NCBI RefSeq assembly: GCF_900128495.1
Contig: NZ_LT635801.1
Location: 3,740,200 to 3,804,199 of the forward strand
Origin: Bacteroides ilei
GTDB lineage: Bacteria > Bacteroidota > Bacteroidia > Bacteroidales > Bacteroidaceae
Direction of reading: 5' to 3'
Length of the DNA: 64,000 nt
Shown: one piece after another, positions 41,041 to 50,008 of the stretch
Layout of the letters: each line of letters begins with the position of its first letter
Position numbering within the stretch: position 1 is the first letter of the stretch
Made by a program: the position numbers and the translations under genes
The notes under the pieces: model-generated
The model's database searches: none
Told to the model about the DNA's origin: nothing
The model's input: the letters and a program-made list of their open reading frames with translations, nothing else

Positions 41041-42081
41041 CTAGTCTTTATCGATCTTTACGATTGCCCCTGTATTAGGATTGAATACGATACGGGTGTT
41101 TAACTTTTTGTCGAACAAGTCATCCATCAGTATTTCGGTCGTACCGAATTGGGTAACAGGGACTTCTCCTTTGAAGTATTGTTTCCCTTGATATTCTATT
41201 GTTATATTTCCTTTTCCCGGAATGTTGTAAATGACCCCGTCCTGTTTTTTCTTTTTCTTTTCATTTTCCACCGGAACGGGAGCCGAACTGTTTATTGTTA
41301 TGTAAATAGGTTCTCCGGCCAAATCGTCGTCCTTTAATATACCCAGTTCGCGGGAAAAGCGGGCGGCTATTTTATCTTTTACATTATCTTGTGGCGTTAC
41401 TTGGATGCTGAATATTTTGTCTTCCCGGTCTGTGGTGCCGGCAAACATCTCAGTAAGGGCTTTTTCCTGTTTGTCGAGATTGTCCATTATCAGTTTCAGA
41501 GAGGCACCGTCTTTCGGCATCGTGTCTGCTTGCCCACGGAGAATCAGATTCTTGCTTTCCCGGATATTATAGATTTCTTTTGCTGTAAGTTCCGCCATTT
41601 TTGCTGTAGAGCCCGCCATGAGAATTTCTTCAGTCATGTATTTTCTTGCATTCTCATGTGGCTGTACGGTTTCCAGTTCGTAGCTGATGTTATAGGTCCC
41701 TGTATTTGTCGTGTTTACAGCTTTGACAATTCCATCATTTGTCAGTTCTACGTTACTGGCTTGTGATTTGTCTTTCAGTTTGACCAGATAGATTTTTGTT
41801 GAATCGGGTATACCGACAGACTGCACGTCAATTTGTTTGATTTCCCAGTAATCTTCGGGTTGTGACTTTACATTATTGAGGCGGAGATATCTGTTCGCAT
41901 ATTGGCAGAGTTCTCCGGGTTTGTAGGTAATATGGGTCGCGATGACATTGATTTCCAGCGATGTCTTTGGTAAAAAATATACAATGCCCTTATCATCTGG
42001 AATATATGTACTGATATCTTGTGCTGAAATATACGCTGTACAACAGAGTAGTGTACTTAAAGCGAAAATTGTTCTCTTCAT
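41041..42081 (-). CDS. DUF4831 exported protein
   Basis: A 346-residue protein with a signal peptide (MKRTIFALSTLLCCTAYISAQ) and a DUF4831 body (GIVYFLPKTSLEINVIATHITYKPGELCQYANRYL ... EEILMAGSTAKMAELTAKEIYNIRESKNLILRGQADTMPKDGASLKLIMDNLDKQEKALTEMFAGTT), a Bacteroidetes family of unknown function. The middle, helix-rich stretch near 150-220 is the best conserved part. No lipobox or membrane segment besides the signal peptide. It lies 11 nt downstream of nnr on the same strand, and is therefore co-transcribed with it. Confidence 0.88.
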   Translation of the reverse strand: MKRTIFALSTLLCCTAYISAQDISTYIPDDKGIVYFLPKTSLEINVIATHITYKPGELCQYANRYLRLNNVKSQPEDYWEIKQIDVQSVGIPDSTKIYLVKLKDKSQASNVELTNDGIVKAVNTTNTGTYNISYELETVQPHENARKYMTEEILMAGSTAKMAELTAKEIYNIRESKNLILRGQADTMPKDGASLKLIMDNLDKQEKALTEMFAGTTDREDKIFSIQVTPQDNVKDKIAARFSRELGILKDDDLAGEPIYITINSSAPVPVENEKKKKKQDGVIYNIPGKGNITIEYQGKQYFKGEVPVTQFGTTEILMDDLFDKKLNTRIVFNPNTGAIVKIDKD

Positions 42082-42092
42082 AAAGCGTTTCT

Positions 42093-43604
42093 TTATTTTG
42101 TTAACATTTTCCAGGCTTCCGGGAGTGCCGAAATGATGTCACTGGCCGTCAGGCTGATTTCTCCGACATGGCTGGCTGCAATGTCTCCTGCCAGTCCGTG
42201 TACATACACTCCTAATTTACATGCATCCTCTTGGGAATATCCTTGAGCCAAAAGTGAAAGTAGGATTCCGGTCAGGACGTCACCGCTTCCGGCTGTTGCC
42301 ATACCAGGATTACCTGTCGGATTGAAGTGACAATACCCTTCTGGAGTGATAATGGCTGTATATGCACCTTTCAATATGATGTAGCATTGGATATATGAAG
42401 CGAGTTCTTTTGTCTTTGTCAGGCGCTCAAAGCTATTGCTACATCTCCCGATGATACGTTCCAGTTCACCTATATGGGGAGTCAGTATACTCCGTTTGGG
42501 TATCCGGTTCAGGTAATTGCGGTGTGAGCTGAATATGTTCAGGGCGTCGGCGTCCAGAACCAACGGTATGAAACATTCGCTCAACTGATCGAAAAGGGCG
42601 AAAGCCGTTTCTTCTTCCTGTCCGATGCCCGGCCCTATGGCCAGTGCCTGGAAAGCATCCAGATCAACAGGCTCGGCAAAATAGAGGTTGTGTACATCGT
42701 TCTGTACTATTGCTTCTGGAACGGCAGTTTGCAGGATGTCATGATTGCATACCGGGACGTGTACGGTCAGCAGACCGATTCCAGAGCGTATACAGGCCCG
42801 GGCTCCTAGAACAGAAGCACCTGCCATACCATATGAACCGGCTATGAACAGTCCATGGCCGAAATTTCCTTTATGTGAAAAACGGTTGCGTGGCTTGATC
42901 AGGCGTTGTATTTCTTCCTTTTCCATTATTTGGAATGGAGTTTCAGCCTTATTGATGTAGTCTTTACTGATTCCGATATCCAGTAGTTTCCATTCGCCTA
43001 CAAATTCATCATTTTCTGGAAAAAGGAATGATAGTTTAGGCAGTTGGATGCTAAGGGTAAGGTCTGCCTGGATAATATTCTGGCGTACATTGTATGAATT
43101 ATCTTCACCCATCAGTCCGGAAGGAAGATCTATGGATACTACTGTCGCTTGGGATGCATTGATGTATTTTACAACAGAAGCGAATCCTCCACTCAGAGGC
43201 TTGTTTAGTCCTGAACCGAAAAGTCCGTCTACCACAATATCATATTGGGTAAGTTTCGGTGGATCGAATGTAGTGCTGATTTCATGGTAGTCGGCGAATC
43301 CGCAGTCTTTTAGCCGCTTTACGTTAGTCATGCAGTCATCCGACAATGTACCTTTTGTATTGAACAGGAATACTTCCACTTTATAATTCTTGAGAAACAG
43401 CATACGGGCTACGGCTACAGCATCTCCTCCATTGTTCCCGGCTCCGGCAAAGATAATTATGCGGCGGGTGTGGTCCCAGCGGCGACTGATCTCTTCAGCA
43501 ATCAGGGATGCTGCTTTTTCCATCAAATTGATGGATAATATGTTTTCATGGGCGATAGTGAAATTATCGGCCTCCTTCTGTTGTGTACAACTTAAAATCT
43601 TCAT
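42093..43604 (-). CDS. nnr: Bifunctional NAD(P)H-hydrate repair enzyme (epimerase + ADP-dependent dehydratase)
   Basis: Repairs damaged (hydrated) NADH and NADPH. The 503-residue protein joins an N-terminal YjeF_N epimerase domain (about 1-215, with GAGNNGGDAVAVARML at 54-69 and VDGLFGSGLNKPL near 131) to a C-terminal ribokinase-like dehydratase domain (about 230-500, with GPGIGQEEE, LDADALNI, LTPHIGELERI and NPGMATAGSGDVLTGIL, where the last contains the catalytic Asp). Both active-site sets are present. First gene of an nnr-DUF4831 operon; divergent from hpt. Confidence 0.96.
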   Translation of the reverse strand: MKILSCTQQKEADNFTIAHENILSINLMEKAASLIAEEISRRWDHTRRIIIFAGAGNNGGDAVAVARMLFLKNYKVEVFLFNTKGTLSDDCMTNVKRLKDCGFADYHEISTTFDPPKLTQYDIVVDGLFGSGLNKPLSGGFASVVKYINASQATVVSIDLPSGLMGEDNSYNVRQNIIQADLTLSIQLPKLSFLFPENDEFVGEWKLLDIGISKDYINKAETPFQIMEKEEIQRLIKPRNRFSHKGNFGHGLFIAGSYGMAGASVLGARACIRSGIGLLTVHVPVCNHDILQTAVPEAIVQNDVHNLYFAEPVDLDAFQALAIGPGIGQEEETAFALFDQLSECFIPLVLDADALNIFSSHRNYLNRIPKRSILTPHIGELERIIGRCSNSFERLTKTKELASYIQCYIILKGAYTAIITPEGYCHFNPTGNPGMATAGSGDVLTGILLSLLAQGYSQEDACKLGVYVHGLAGDIAASHVGEISLTASDIISALPEAWKMLTK

Positions 43605-43672
43605 CTTTCTGTTTCAATAGCTATTTGTCGGTAAAAGTACGAAAAAAGTATAGAAATTTGAGGGATAATTCG

Positions 43673-43680
43673 TATTTTTG
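43673..43680 (+). promoter_or_regulatory. -7 box for the hpt operon
   Basis: TATTTTTG, 26 nt before the hpt ATG at 43707. Confidence 0.5.
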
Positions 43681-43706
43681 TCCCAATAAAATAAAGTTGT
43701 AGTAAT

Positions 43707-44243
43707 ATGGATGTAATTCAGATAAAAGATAAGCGTTTCAAGACATTTATTTCAGAAAAAAAGATCTTGAAGGAAGTGGAACGGGTGGCAGCGGATATCA
43801 ACCGTGATCTGGCCGGATGCAATCCTCTTTTTCTGAGCGTTCTGAACGGCTCGTTTATGTTTACAGCCGATTTGATGAAGTGTCTTTCCATACCTTGCGA
43901 ATTATCTTTTGTCAAATTAGCTTCCTATGAAGGGACCTCTTCTTCCGGGAAAATGAAGGAACTGGTCGGATTGAATGAAGATATTACTGGCCGTACGGTA
44001 GTTATAGTGGAAGACATAGTGGATACAGGCTTCACTATGCAGCACCTGATTGAGATGCTGAAAGCTCGTAACCCTGAACGGATTCTTATTGCAACATTGC
44101 TGGTGAAGCCCGATAAACTGAAGGTTGACCTGAACATTGATTATATTGCAATGAATATTCCGAACGATTTCATCGTTGGTTATGGCTTGGATTATGATGG
44201 TTTGGGACGTAATTATCGGGATATCTATACTGTGGTAGAATAA
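43707..44243 (+). CDS. hpt: Hypoxanthine phosphoribosyltransferase
   Basis: Purine salvage: hypoxanthine or guanine plus PRPP to IMP or GMP. The 178-residue protein has FLSVLNGSFMFTADLMKCL (early PRT loop), ELSFVKLASYEGTSSSGKMKEL (flexible loop) and the PRPP motif VVIVEDIVDTGFTM at about residues 98-111. Followed 31 nt later by adk, so purine salvage and nucleotide interconversion are in one unit. Confidence 0.96.
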   Translation: MDVIQIKDKRFKTFISEKKILKEVERVAADINRDLAGCNPLFLSVLNGSFMFTADLMKCLSIPCELSFVKLASYEGTSSSGKMKELVGLNEDITGRTVVIVEDIVDTGFTMQHLIEMLKARNPERILIATLLVKPDKLKVDLNIDYIAMNIPNDFIVGYGLDYDGLGRNYRDIYTVVE

Positions 44244-44274
44244 TTCGTTTAATAAATAAACTTAAGGTAAAAAC

Positions 44275-44844
44275 ATGTTGAATATTGTAATTTTCGGTGC
44301 TCCGGGATCCGGTAAAGGTACTCAGAGTGCCCGTATTGTGGAAAAATATGGTTTGAACCATATTTCTACAGGTGATGTATTGCGTGCAGAAATTAAGAAT
44401 GGAACAGAACTAGGAAAGACTGCAAAAGGTTATATTGATAATGGTCAGTTGATTCCCGATGCTTTGATGATTGACATTCTGGCTAGTGTATTCGATAGCT
44501 TTAAGGATAGCAAAGGGGTAATATTCGATGGTTTTCCACGTACAATTGCACAGGCTGAGGCTTTGAAGGAAATGCTGAAAGCACGTGGTCAGGAAGTTTC
44601 TATCATGTTGGATCTGGAAGTACCGGAAGATGAACTGATGACCCGTCTGATTAAACGCGGACAGGAATCAGGACGTGCCGATGATAATGAGGAAACTATC
44701 AAGAAGCGTCTGGTCGTATATCATTCCCAAACTGCTCCATTGATTGACTGGTACAAAAATGATGGTAAATACTGTCATATCAATGGTCTTGGAACAATGG
44801 AAGGTATCTTCGGTGATATCTGCACTGCTATTGATAAGCTTTAA
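44275..44844 (+). CDS. adk: Adenylate kinase (short form)
   Basis: Converts ATP + AMP to 2 ADP. The 189-residue protein has the P-loop FGAPGSGKGTQSARI (residues 6-20), the AMP-binding HISTGDVLRAEI, and the signature GVIFDGFPRTIAQAEAL. At 189 residues it is the short form without the zinc-type LID insertion. A terminator hairpin follows, so obgE probably has a separate or read-through transcript. Confidence 0.97.
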   Translation: MLNIVIFGAPGSGKGTQSARIVEKYGLNHISTGDVLRAEIKNGTELGKTAKGYIDNGQLIPDALMIDILASVFDSFKDSKGVIFDGFPRTIAQAEALKEMLKARGQEVSIMLDLEVPEDELMTRLIKRGQESGRADDNEETIKKRLVVYHSQTAPLIDWYKNDGKYCHINGLGTMEGIFGDICTAIDKL

Positions 44845-44856
44845 TTATAATATCGG

Positions 44857-44906
44857 GAAGAATGAGGAATCTTTGGACAAGTTGAAGATTCTTTATTCTT
44901 CTTTTT
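44857..44906 (+). terminator. Terminator after adk
   Basis: A long imperfect stem (44857-44871 region GAAGAAT...GGAATCTT with AAGATTC...ATTCTTC) followed by TTTTT. Confidence 0.7.
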
Positions 44907-44970
44907 ATGTATAGAAATCTGTTTTGTTTATATTTCGTAGGGATACGGATTAATAAAATAATATATTAAG

Positions 44971-46158
44971 ATGGCTGAATCGAATTTTGTTGATTATGTA
45001 AAAATCTACTGCCGCTCCGGTAAGGGAGGACGAGGCTCGGTACATTTGCGCCGTGAAAAATATATGCCTAATGGTGGTCCGGACGGTGGCGACGGTGGTA
45101 GAGGAGGTCATGTCATTTTGCGTGGTAACCGTAATTACTGGACTTTGTTGCATTTGAAATATGAGCGGCATGTCTTTGCCGAACACGGAGGGAACGGCTC
45201 CAAGAACAAAAGTTTTGGAAAAGATGGTGCCGACAAGGTGATTGAAGTACCGTGTGGAACTGTGGCTTACAATGCGGAGACTGGTGAATATGTTTGTGAT
45301 ATAACGGAACACGGTCAGGAAGTGATTTTGTTGAGAGGTGGCCGTGGAGGATTGGGAAATTGGCATTTTCGTACAGCAACCCGCCAGGCACCGCGTTTTG
45401 CCCAACCGGGAGAACCAATGCAGGAAATGACTGTTATTCTAGAGTTGAAGCTGTTGGCAGACGTCGGTCTGGTCGGTTTTCCAAATGCCGGTAAATCTAC
45501 ATTGCTTTCTACTGTATCTGCTGCACGTCCTAAAATAGCAAATTATCCGTTCACGACATTGGAGCCTAATTTAGGGATTGTTTCCTATCGTGACGGAAAG
45601 TCTTTTGTAATGGCGGATATACCAGGTATTATTGAAGGAGCAAGTGAAGGAAAGGGCTTAGGGCTTCGTTTTCTCCGTCATATTGAGCGTAATTCGTTAC
45701 TGCTGTTTATGGTGCCTGGGGATACGGACGATATATGTAAGGAGTATGAAATATTGTTGAATGAGTTGGCAAGATTCAATCCGGAAATGTTGGATAAGCA
45801 GCGCGTATTGGCAATAACCAAGTGTGACGTACTTGATGAAGAGCTGATTGAAATGTTAAAGCCGACATTGCCTAAAAATGTTCCCCATGTTTTCATTTCT
45901 TCTGTTGCAAATACGGGAATTCAGGAATTGAAGGATTTGTTGTGGACGGAACTGAATAAGGACACAAACCAGCTTGAAGGCTTACGTCAAGAATCTATCG
46001 TTCATCGTCCGAAAGATGTAAACAAACTTCAACAGGAGTTGAAGGATATGGGAGAGGATGAAGATTTTGATTATGAGTATGAAGATGATGTTGAGGATGA
46101 TGATTTCGACTATGAGTATGAGGAAGAGGATTGGGATGATGAAGAACCAGACAAATGA
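44971..46158 (+). CDS. obgE: GTPase Obg/CgtA with acidic C-terminal tail
   Basis: Obg is a ribosome-associated GTPase needed for large-subunit assembly and stress control. The 395-residue protein starts with the glycine-rich Obg fold (about 1-158: [36 protein letters not shown]), then the G domain (about 160-330: G1 [10 protein letters not shown]3 DIPGIIEG, G4 TKCD, G5 SSVAN). The last 45 residues are almost all Asp, Glu, Tyr and Phe, with a near repeat ([11 protein letters not shown] / [10 protein letters not shown]). The acidic tail probably mimics nucleic acid on the ribosome (inference). The 3' end overlaps pgeF. Confidence 0.97.
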   Translation: MAESNFVDYVKIYCRSGKGGRGSVHLRREKYMPNGGPDGGDGGRGGHVILRGNRNYWTLLHLKYERHVFAEHGGNGSKNKSFGKDGADKVIEVPCGTVAYNAETGEYVCDITEHGQEVILLRGGRGGLGNWHFRTATRQAPRFAQPGEPMQEMTVILELKLLADVGLVGFPNAGKSTLLSTVSAARPKIANYPFTTLEPNLGIVSYRDGKSFVMADIPGIIEGASEGKGLGLRFLRHIERNSLLLFMVPGDTDDICKEYEILLNELARFNPEMLDKQRVLAITKCDVLDEELIEMLKPTLPKNVPHVFISSVANTGIQELKDLLWTELNKDTNQLEGLRQESIVHRPKDVNKLQQELKDMGEDEDFDYEYEDDVEDDDFDYEYEEEDWDDEEPDK

Positions 46159-46993
46159 TGGATTGATATCAGATAATATTAGAATGTTGGGGTACGATTT
46201 GATGAAGTCGTACACCAACATTTTTTGTTTCTCGACTAAACGTCATGGCGGGTATAGTGAAGGACAATACAGTTCGTTCAATTGTAACGAATATTGTGGG
46301 GATCTTCCGGTTCACGTGGCTCGGAACAGGGATTTGCTTTGCCGTTTGATGCCGGAGTATCCTGATAAACTGATTATTCCGCATCAGACTCATCAAACGG
46401 TAGTACGTAAAATTGATGATTCTTTTTTAGCTTTGGCAGACGGTATGCAGAGAGAAAGATTGGAAGGTGTTGATGCTTTGGTTACGGATATTCCCGGATA
46501 TTGTCTGTGCATTTCGACTGCCGATTGTGTTCCGGTTCTTTGTTATGATACACGGCATAAGGTTGTGGCGGCTATCCATGCAGGATGGAGAGGGACGGCG
46601 GCCCGAATTGTCGAAAGGACATTGGCTTTGATGAAAAAGGAATATGGTACTGAAGGACAAGATGTTGCAGCATGTATCGGCCCGAGTATTTCTTTAGAAG
46701 CCTTTGAGGTTGGAGACGAAGTTTATGACTTTTTTGAGAAAGCAGGTTTTGATATGTCTCGTATAGCCCGGAAATTCAGTAAATGGCATATTGATTTATG
46801 GGAGGCTAACCGGTTACAGTTGTTGTCGTCCGGCTTGTCTTCCCGTCATATTGAGCTTGCGGGAATTTGTACATGGAAGAATAATGAAGATTTCTTTTCA
46901 GCCCGTCGGCAAGGAATAGCTTCCGGACGGATTCTGTCGGGAATTATGTTGTTACATCCGGATCCTGTTTTAAATCAGAATAATAACGTATAA
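46139..46993 (+). CDS. pgeF: Polyphenol oxidase/purine nucleoside phosphorylase of the PgeF (YfiH, laccase-domain) family
   Basis: A 284-residue PgeF-family protein. Such enzymes were described as purine nucleoside phosphorylase/deaminase, and in E. coli as a peptidoglycan editing factor. Metal and active-site motifs are seen: [25 protein letters not shown] (His), [16 protein letters not shown] (Cys), [15 protein letters not shown] (His). The start at 46139 overlaps obgE by 20 nt; the next in-frame ATG is 46184. A still longer open frame runs into the obgE acidic tail but is Met-rich low-complexity and clearly out-of-frame shadow of that tail. Followed 13 nt later by the B3/4 gene. Confidence 0.93.
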   Translation: MKNQTNDGLISDNIRMLGYDLMKSYTNIFCFSTKRHGGYSEGQYSSFNCNEYCGDLPVHVARNRDLLCRLMPEYPDKLIIPHQTHQTVVRKIDDSFLALADGMQRERLEGVDALVTDIPGYCLCISTADCVPVLCYDTRHKVVAAIHAGWRGTAARIVERTLALMKKEYGTEGQDVAACIGPSISLEAFEVGDEVYDFFEKAGFDMSRIARKFSKWHIDLWEANRLQLLSSGLSSRHIELAGICTWKNNEDFFSARRQGIASGRILSGIMLLHPDPVLNQNNNV

Positions 46994-47006
46994 AAGAATT
47001 TTATAT

Positions 47007-47678
47007 ATGAAAATGTTGAATATTGTAGTTTCTGATGAGCTGAAATCGGCATGGCCTCAGTTCAAGGGAGCTGCCGTTTTTGCAGAAGTAAAGAATACTG
47101 CCTATAATGAGGCGTTATGGAAGAAGATAGAGAGTTTTACGGAATTATACCGTTCCAGATATACGGTCGATTCCATTAAGGAGATGCCGGCTATTCAGGC
47201 TACCCGCCAGGCTTATAAAAAATGTGGGAAAGATCCTAGCCGTTACCGTCCTTCTTCCGAAGCTCTTTGCCGCCGGATATTGAGAGGGTTGTCTTTATAC
47301 CAGATTGATACGTTGGTTGATCTGATTAATCTGGCATCAATTAATAGCGGACATTCAATCGGAGGGTTCGATTTGGATAAGATTCAGGGAGATTCTCTGG
47401 TGTTGGGTATAGGTAAAGCGGGTGAACCTTATGAAGGTATCGGACGCGGTACATTGAATATTGAGGGGATGCCTGTTTACCGTGACGCTGTAGGGGGAGT
47501 CGGAACTCCTACCAGTGACAATGAACGTACGAAGTTGAGTCTTGATACGACTCATTTGCTTGCTATTATGAATGCCTATAGTGGGAATGATGGTCTGGAA
47601 GAGTCGGTGAATTTTATGATTGGTCTGTTGAAGGAATTTGCTGAAGCCAAAGACGTCAGGTTGGTTTATTTTGAATAA
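47007..47678 (+). CDS. B3/B4 domain protein (tRNA-editing-like)
   Basis: The 223-residue protein is a free-standing B3/B4 domain, the fold used by phenylalanyl-tRNA synthetase beta for editing mischarged tRNA. Seen are IQATRQAYKKCGKDPSRYRPSSEALCRRIL (about 66-95), VDLINLASINSGHSIGGFDLDKI, and TKLSLDTTHLLAIMN. Whether it edits aminoacyl-tRNA or is another enzyme is unproven. Co-transcribed with pgeF (13-nt gap) and the M23 peptidase (9-nt gap). Confidence 0.9.
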   Translation: MKMLNIVVSDELKSAWPQFKGAAVFAEVKNTAYNEALWKKIESFTELYRSRYTVDSIKEMPAIQATRQAYKKCGKDPSRYRPSSEALCRRILRGLSLYQIDTLVDLINLASINSGHSIGGFDLDKIQGDSLVLGIGKAGEPYEGIGRGTLNIEGMPVYRDAVGGVGTPTSDNERTKLSLDTTHLLAIMNAYSGNDGLEESVNFMIGLLKEFAEAKDVRLVYFE

Positions 47679-47687
47679 ATTGGAAGA

Positions 47688-48317
47688 ATGATGATAAGGA
47701 AATTGTTATTGATAGGATTGGGATTATGCTGTTTGCTGTGTGTCCGGGCAATAGAACCTGTCATGGGAAATTTTACAGCGATGGAGCGTAATCACATACG
47801 TGTGTCTACTCCAGGATTGTTTGCTAATGGGAACCGTTTTGAAATTCATCTGGAAAATTTGCCGGATTCAGCCTTTTGTTTTCCTTTAAGCAGAGGTAAA
47901 GTGATTTCAGCTTATGGAATCCGGGGAGGCCATAGCGGAGCGGATATAAAGACATTTGCCAATGATACGATTCGTGCTGTGTTCGACGGAGTAGTACGGA
48001 TGTCAAAGAAATATGGTGGTTATGGTAATGTCATTGTAGTCCGTCATGCGAATGGACTGGAAACGGTTTACAGCCATAATTCGAAAAATCTGGTAAAAGT
48101 GAATGATGTGGTTAAAGCGGGTCAATGCATTGCCTTGACTGGACGTACGGGAAGGGCCACTACCGAACATCTGCATTTTGAAATCCGGGTGAACGGACAG
48201 CATTTCAATCCTAAACTGCTGTTTGATATGAAGATGGGAAAGCCATTAAAACGTACTCTGATTTGTACCAAAACAGGCCATAGAGTTAAACTGGTTCCGA
48301 AAAGTTCAACCAAATAA
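47688..48317 (+). CDS. Exported M23-family (LytM-type) peptidase
   Basis: A 209-residue exported protein (signal peptide MMIRKLLLIGLGLCCLLCVRA). The LytM domain at about 60-190 has both zinc motifs: HSGAD (H-x-x-x-D, in GGHSGADIKTF) and HLHFEIR, plus the GYGNVIVVRHANGLETVYSH stretch with the catalytic His. It should cut peptidoglycan cross-bridges or stem peptides in the periplasm; no LysM or SH3 domain is present. Ten nt further comes a small basic protein gene that may be co-expressed. Confidence 0.92.
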   Translation: MMIRKLLLIGLGLCCLLCVRAIEPVMGNFTAMERNHIRVSTPGLFANGNRFEIHLENLPDSAFCFPLSRGKVISAYGIRGGHSGADIKTFANDTIRAVFDGVVRMSKKYGGYGNVIVVRHANGLETVYSHNSKNLVKVNDVVKAGQCIALTGRTGRATTEHLHFEIRVNGQHFNPKLLFDMKMGKPLKRTLICTKTGHRVKLVPKSSTK

Positions 48318-48327
48318 AATACAGGAA

Positions 48328-48516
48328 ATGGATATAGAAAAAATTTTAACAGAGGGTATTATCTTTAAAGGCAGTAAGCCTGCTGCTAAAAAGGAAGAAA
48401 AGGTTAAGACTAAGGCGAAGAAAAAAACGTATATTACTGGGTTGCATGGTTCCGGTTCGGCCAAGATGAAGGCCGAATATCGTCGTCGTCGGGCAAACCG
48501 TCATAAGAACGGCTAA
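48328..48516 (+). CDS. Small Lys/Arg-rich hypothetical protein
   Basis: A 62-residue frame with start ATG 48328, 10 nt after the M23 gene. The middle (KPAAKKEEKVKTKAKKKTY) and the end (KMKAEYRRRRANRHKNG) are strongly basic, which suggests RNA, DNA or ribosome contact; no family recognised. The first part MDIEKILTEGIIFKGSKPA is more ordinary. Overlapping frames on the other strand are shadows. The position directly behind an operon and the clean start make it likely real, though short. Confidence 0.55.
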   Translation: MDIEKILTEGIIFKGSKPAAKKEEKVKTKAKKKTYITGLHGSGSAKMKAEYRRRRANRHKNG

Positions 48517-48576
48517 ACGATGCCGGTTCACAAAATATGTTAGAAAGCATAATAGTCTACGATTTAAGACTGGTCT

Positions 48577-48608
48577 TTTTACAATTTATAGCAAAATGTA
48601 TATATTTG
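48577..48608 (+). promoter_or_regulatory. Promoter of the first small outer-membrane barrel
   Basis: TTTT at 48577-48580, a 20-nt spacer and TATATTTG at 48601-48608. Confidence 0.5.
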
Positions 48609-48675
48609 TTATTAGTGATTGGATATAAAGAAAACACAATAGACTAAATAGTATTCACTTAAACATTTTGTTATT

Positions 48676-49194
48676 ATGAAAAAGATTCTCTTGCTGGTGG
48701 TCGTAGTCATGGCCGCTTTGTCTGCTACAGCTCAGGATATGTATCTGGGAGGTGGTATCAGTTTGTGGAGGAATGATGATCTGGATAAGACTTCTTTCTC
48801 GATTTCTCCGGATTTTGGTTATAATTTGAATTCCCGATGGGCTGTTGGAGGGGCTTTAGGATTTGCTCATTCTTATGATGAAGGAGAGAGTCATAATTCC
48901 TTTGCGTTGGCTCCTTATGCCCGTTTTTCTTTTTATGAAAATAAGATTGTACGTCTGTTCATTGATATGGGATTCGGCTTTTCCACTACATCGGTAAAAA
49001 ATAGGGATGATAATTATAACGGTTTTGAAATCGGTGTCAAACCAGGTGTTGCCATCAAGTTGAATGACCAGTTCAGTATTGTTACAAAGGTTGGATTTGC
49101 TGGATATCGTGATGACTATTATGTAGGAGAGAATGGCTTAGGAGTGGCTTTGGATGGGAATGATATTTCGTTAGGTTTATATTATACTTTTTAG
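48676..49194 (+). CDS. Outer-membrane beta-barrel protein (OmpW/OprF-N-like, 8 strands)
   Basis: The 172-residue exported protein (signal peptide MKKILLLVVVVMAALSATA, cut at QD) has alternating hydrophobic/polar strands with aromatic ends, such as MYLGGGISLWRND, AVGGALGFAHSY, IVRLFIDMGFGFSTTSV and GLYYTF at the C-terminus, ending in Phe as outer-membrane proteins do. This fits the outer-membrane-protein beta-barrel family of about eight strands. Function unknown. A strong hairpin follows. Confidence 0.85.
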   Translation: MKKILLLVVVVMAALSATAQDMYLGGGISLWRNDDLDKTSFSISPDFGYNLNSRWAVGGALGFAHSYDEGESHNSFALAPYARFSFYENKIVRLFIDMGFGFSTTSVKNRDDNYNGFEIGVKPGVAIKLNDQFSIVTKVGFAGYRDDYYVGENGLGVALDGNDISLGLYYTF

Positions 49195-49210
49195 ACTTTT
49201 TGAATTTGTC

Positions 49211-49246
49211 TGGTCCTAAATGTCCGGAAACGGATATTTAGGACCA
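49211..49246. terminator. Strong hairpin between the two barrel genes
   Basis: A 16-bp stem (TGGTCCTAAATGTCCG at 49211-49226 with 49231-49246), loop GAAA, one mismatch. The T-run after it is weak, so it may be an attenuator or mRNA-stability element rather than a full stop. Confidence 0.6.
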
Positions 49247-49300
49247 GTCGTTTGCTTTAGCTTATTTTTATTAGTGTTCTTCAGTTGGAAAATTAAGTAT

Positions 49301-49930
49301 ATGAAAAAGATTCTTTTAATCATTGCATTTATTTGTTCTGCTTTTGCCGTAAATGCACAGACTGGGGTAACCTGGAATGCCGAACTGGGTCTTGGAGCCA
49401 GCGGATGGGTCGGTGACGGATCCGATCATTCGAACGCATTGTTCAATCCTCGGGTAGGTGTCAAGATTGATGTTCCGTTAAGTGGTTTGTTGTCTTTCCA
49501 GACAGGATTGTATTGGGTGTCGAAAGGGGCAAGCCTTAAGGAATATGAAGATCTTAAGACACAGGTCAATCAAAATTATTTCCAGATGCCGTTGTTGGCA
49601 GCTTTTCATGTAGGTACAGCCAGTAATTTTGACCTGGTCTTGACGGTAGGTCCTTATATTGGATATGGTATTAACGGTAAGGCTAAGATTGATACAGGAG
49701 ATTATGAAATTACCTGGAATACTTTTGATGATATCAAGTTTGAAACACCGTCCGAAACTGCATATGTATGGCAGGGCCTGCGACGTTTTGATGCAGGTCT
49801 GCAGGCTGGTTTGGGGTTTGATTTTGAGGACTGGACAGCCGGTATAAACGGTGAAGTCAGTTTGTGCCGTATCTATAGTGACGGTCCTCGTAATGTCGGT
49901 TTCTATGCCAGTATTGCTTATAAGTTCTGA
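49301..49930 (+). CDS. Outer-membrane beta-barrel protein (PorT-like family)
   Basis: A 209-residue exported protein (signal peptide MKKILLIIAFICSAFAVNA). Barrel strands show as GVTWNAELGLGASGWVG, NPRVGVKIDVPLSGLLSFQTGLYWVSKGASL, LVLTVGPYIGYGIN and RRFDAGLQAGLGFDF, with a final VGFYASIAYKF ending in Phe. This is the usual Bacteroidetes PorT/outer-membrane barrel fold. I used ATG 49301; the frame is open further upstream but the signal peptide fixes the start. Followed by a bidirectional terminator. Confidence 0.87.
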   Translation: MKKILLIIAFICSAFAVNAQTGVTWNAELGLGASGWVGDGSDHSNALFNPRVGVKIDVPLSGLLSFQTGLYWVSKGASLKEYEDLKTQVNQNYFQMPLLAAFHVGTASNFDLVLTVGPYIGYGINGKAKIDTGDYEITWNTFDDIKFETPSETAYVWQGLRRFDAGLQAGLGFDFEDWTAGINGEVSLCRIYSDGPRNVGFYASIAYKF

Positions 49931-49950
49931 CGTGATGTTGTAACTGTAAT

Positions 49951-50000
49951 AAAAAAGAAAGCTTTTACATAACCTTCAGTTGTGTAAAAGCTTTCTTTTT
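49951..50000. terminator. Bidirectional terminator
   Basis: A perfect 18-bp stem (AAAAAGAAAGCTTTTACA at 49952-49969 with 49983-50000) carrying A- and T-runs on its outer sides, between the barrel gene and the convergent AICAR transformylase. Confidence 0.85.
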
Positions 50001-50008
50001 GAGGTGGA

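Noticed and set aside
46058..46138. Upstream extension of pgeF
   Set aside because: Met/Lys/Ile-rich, read out of frame from the acidic Obg tail; not a family N-terminus.
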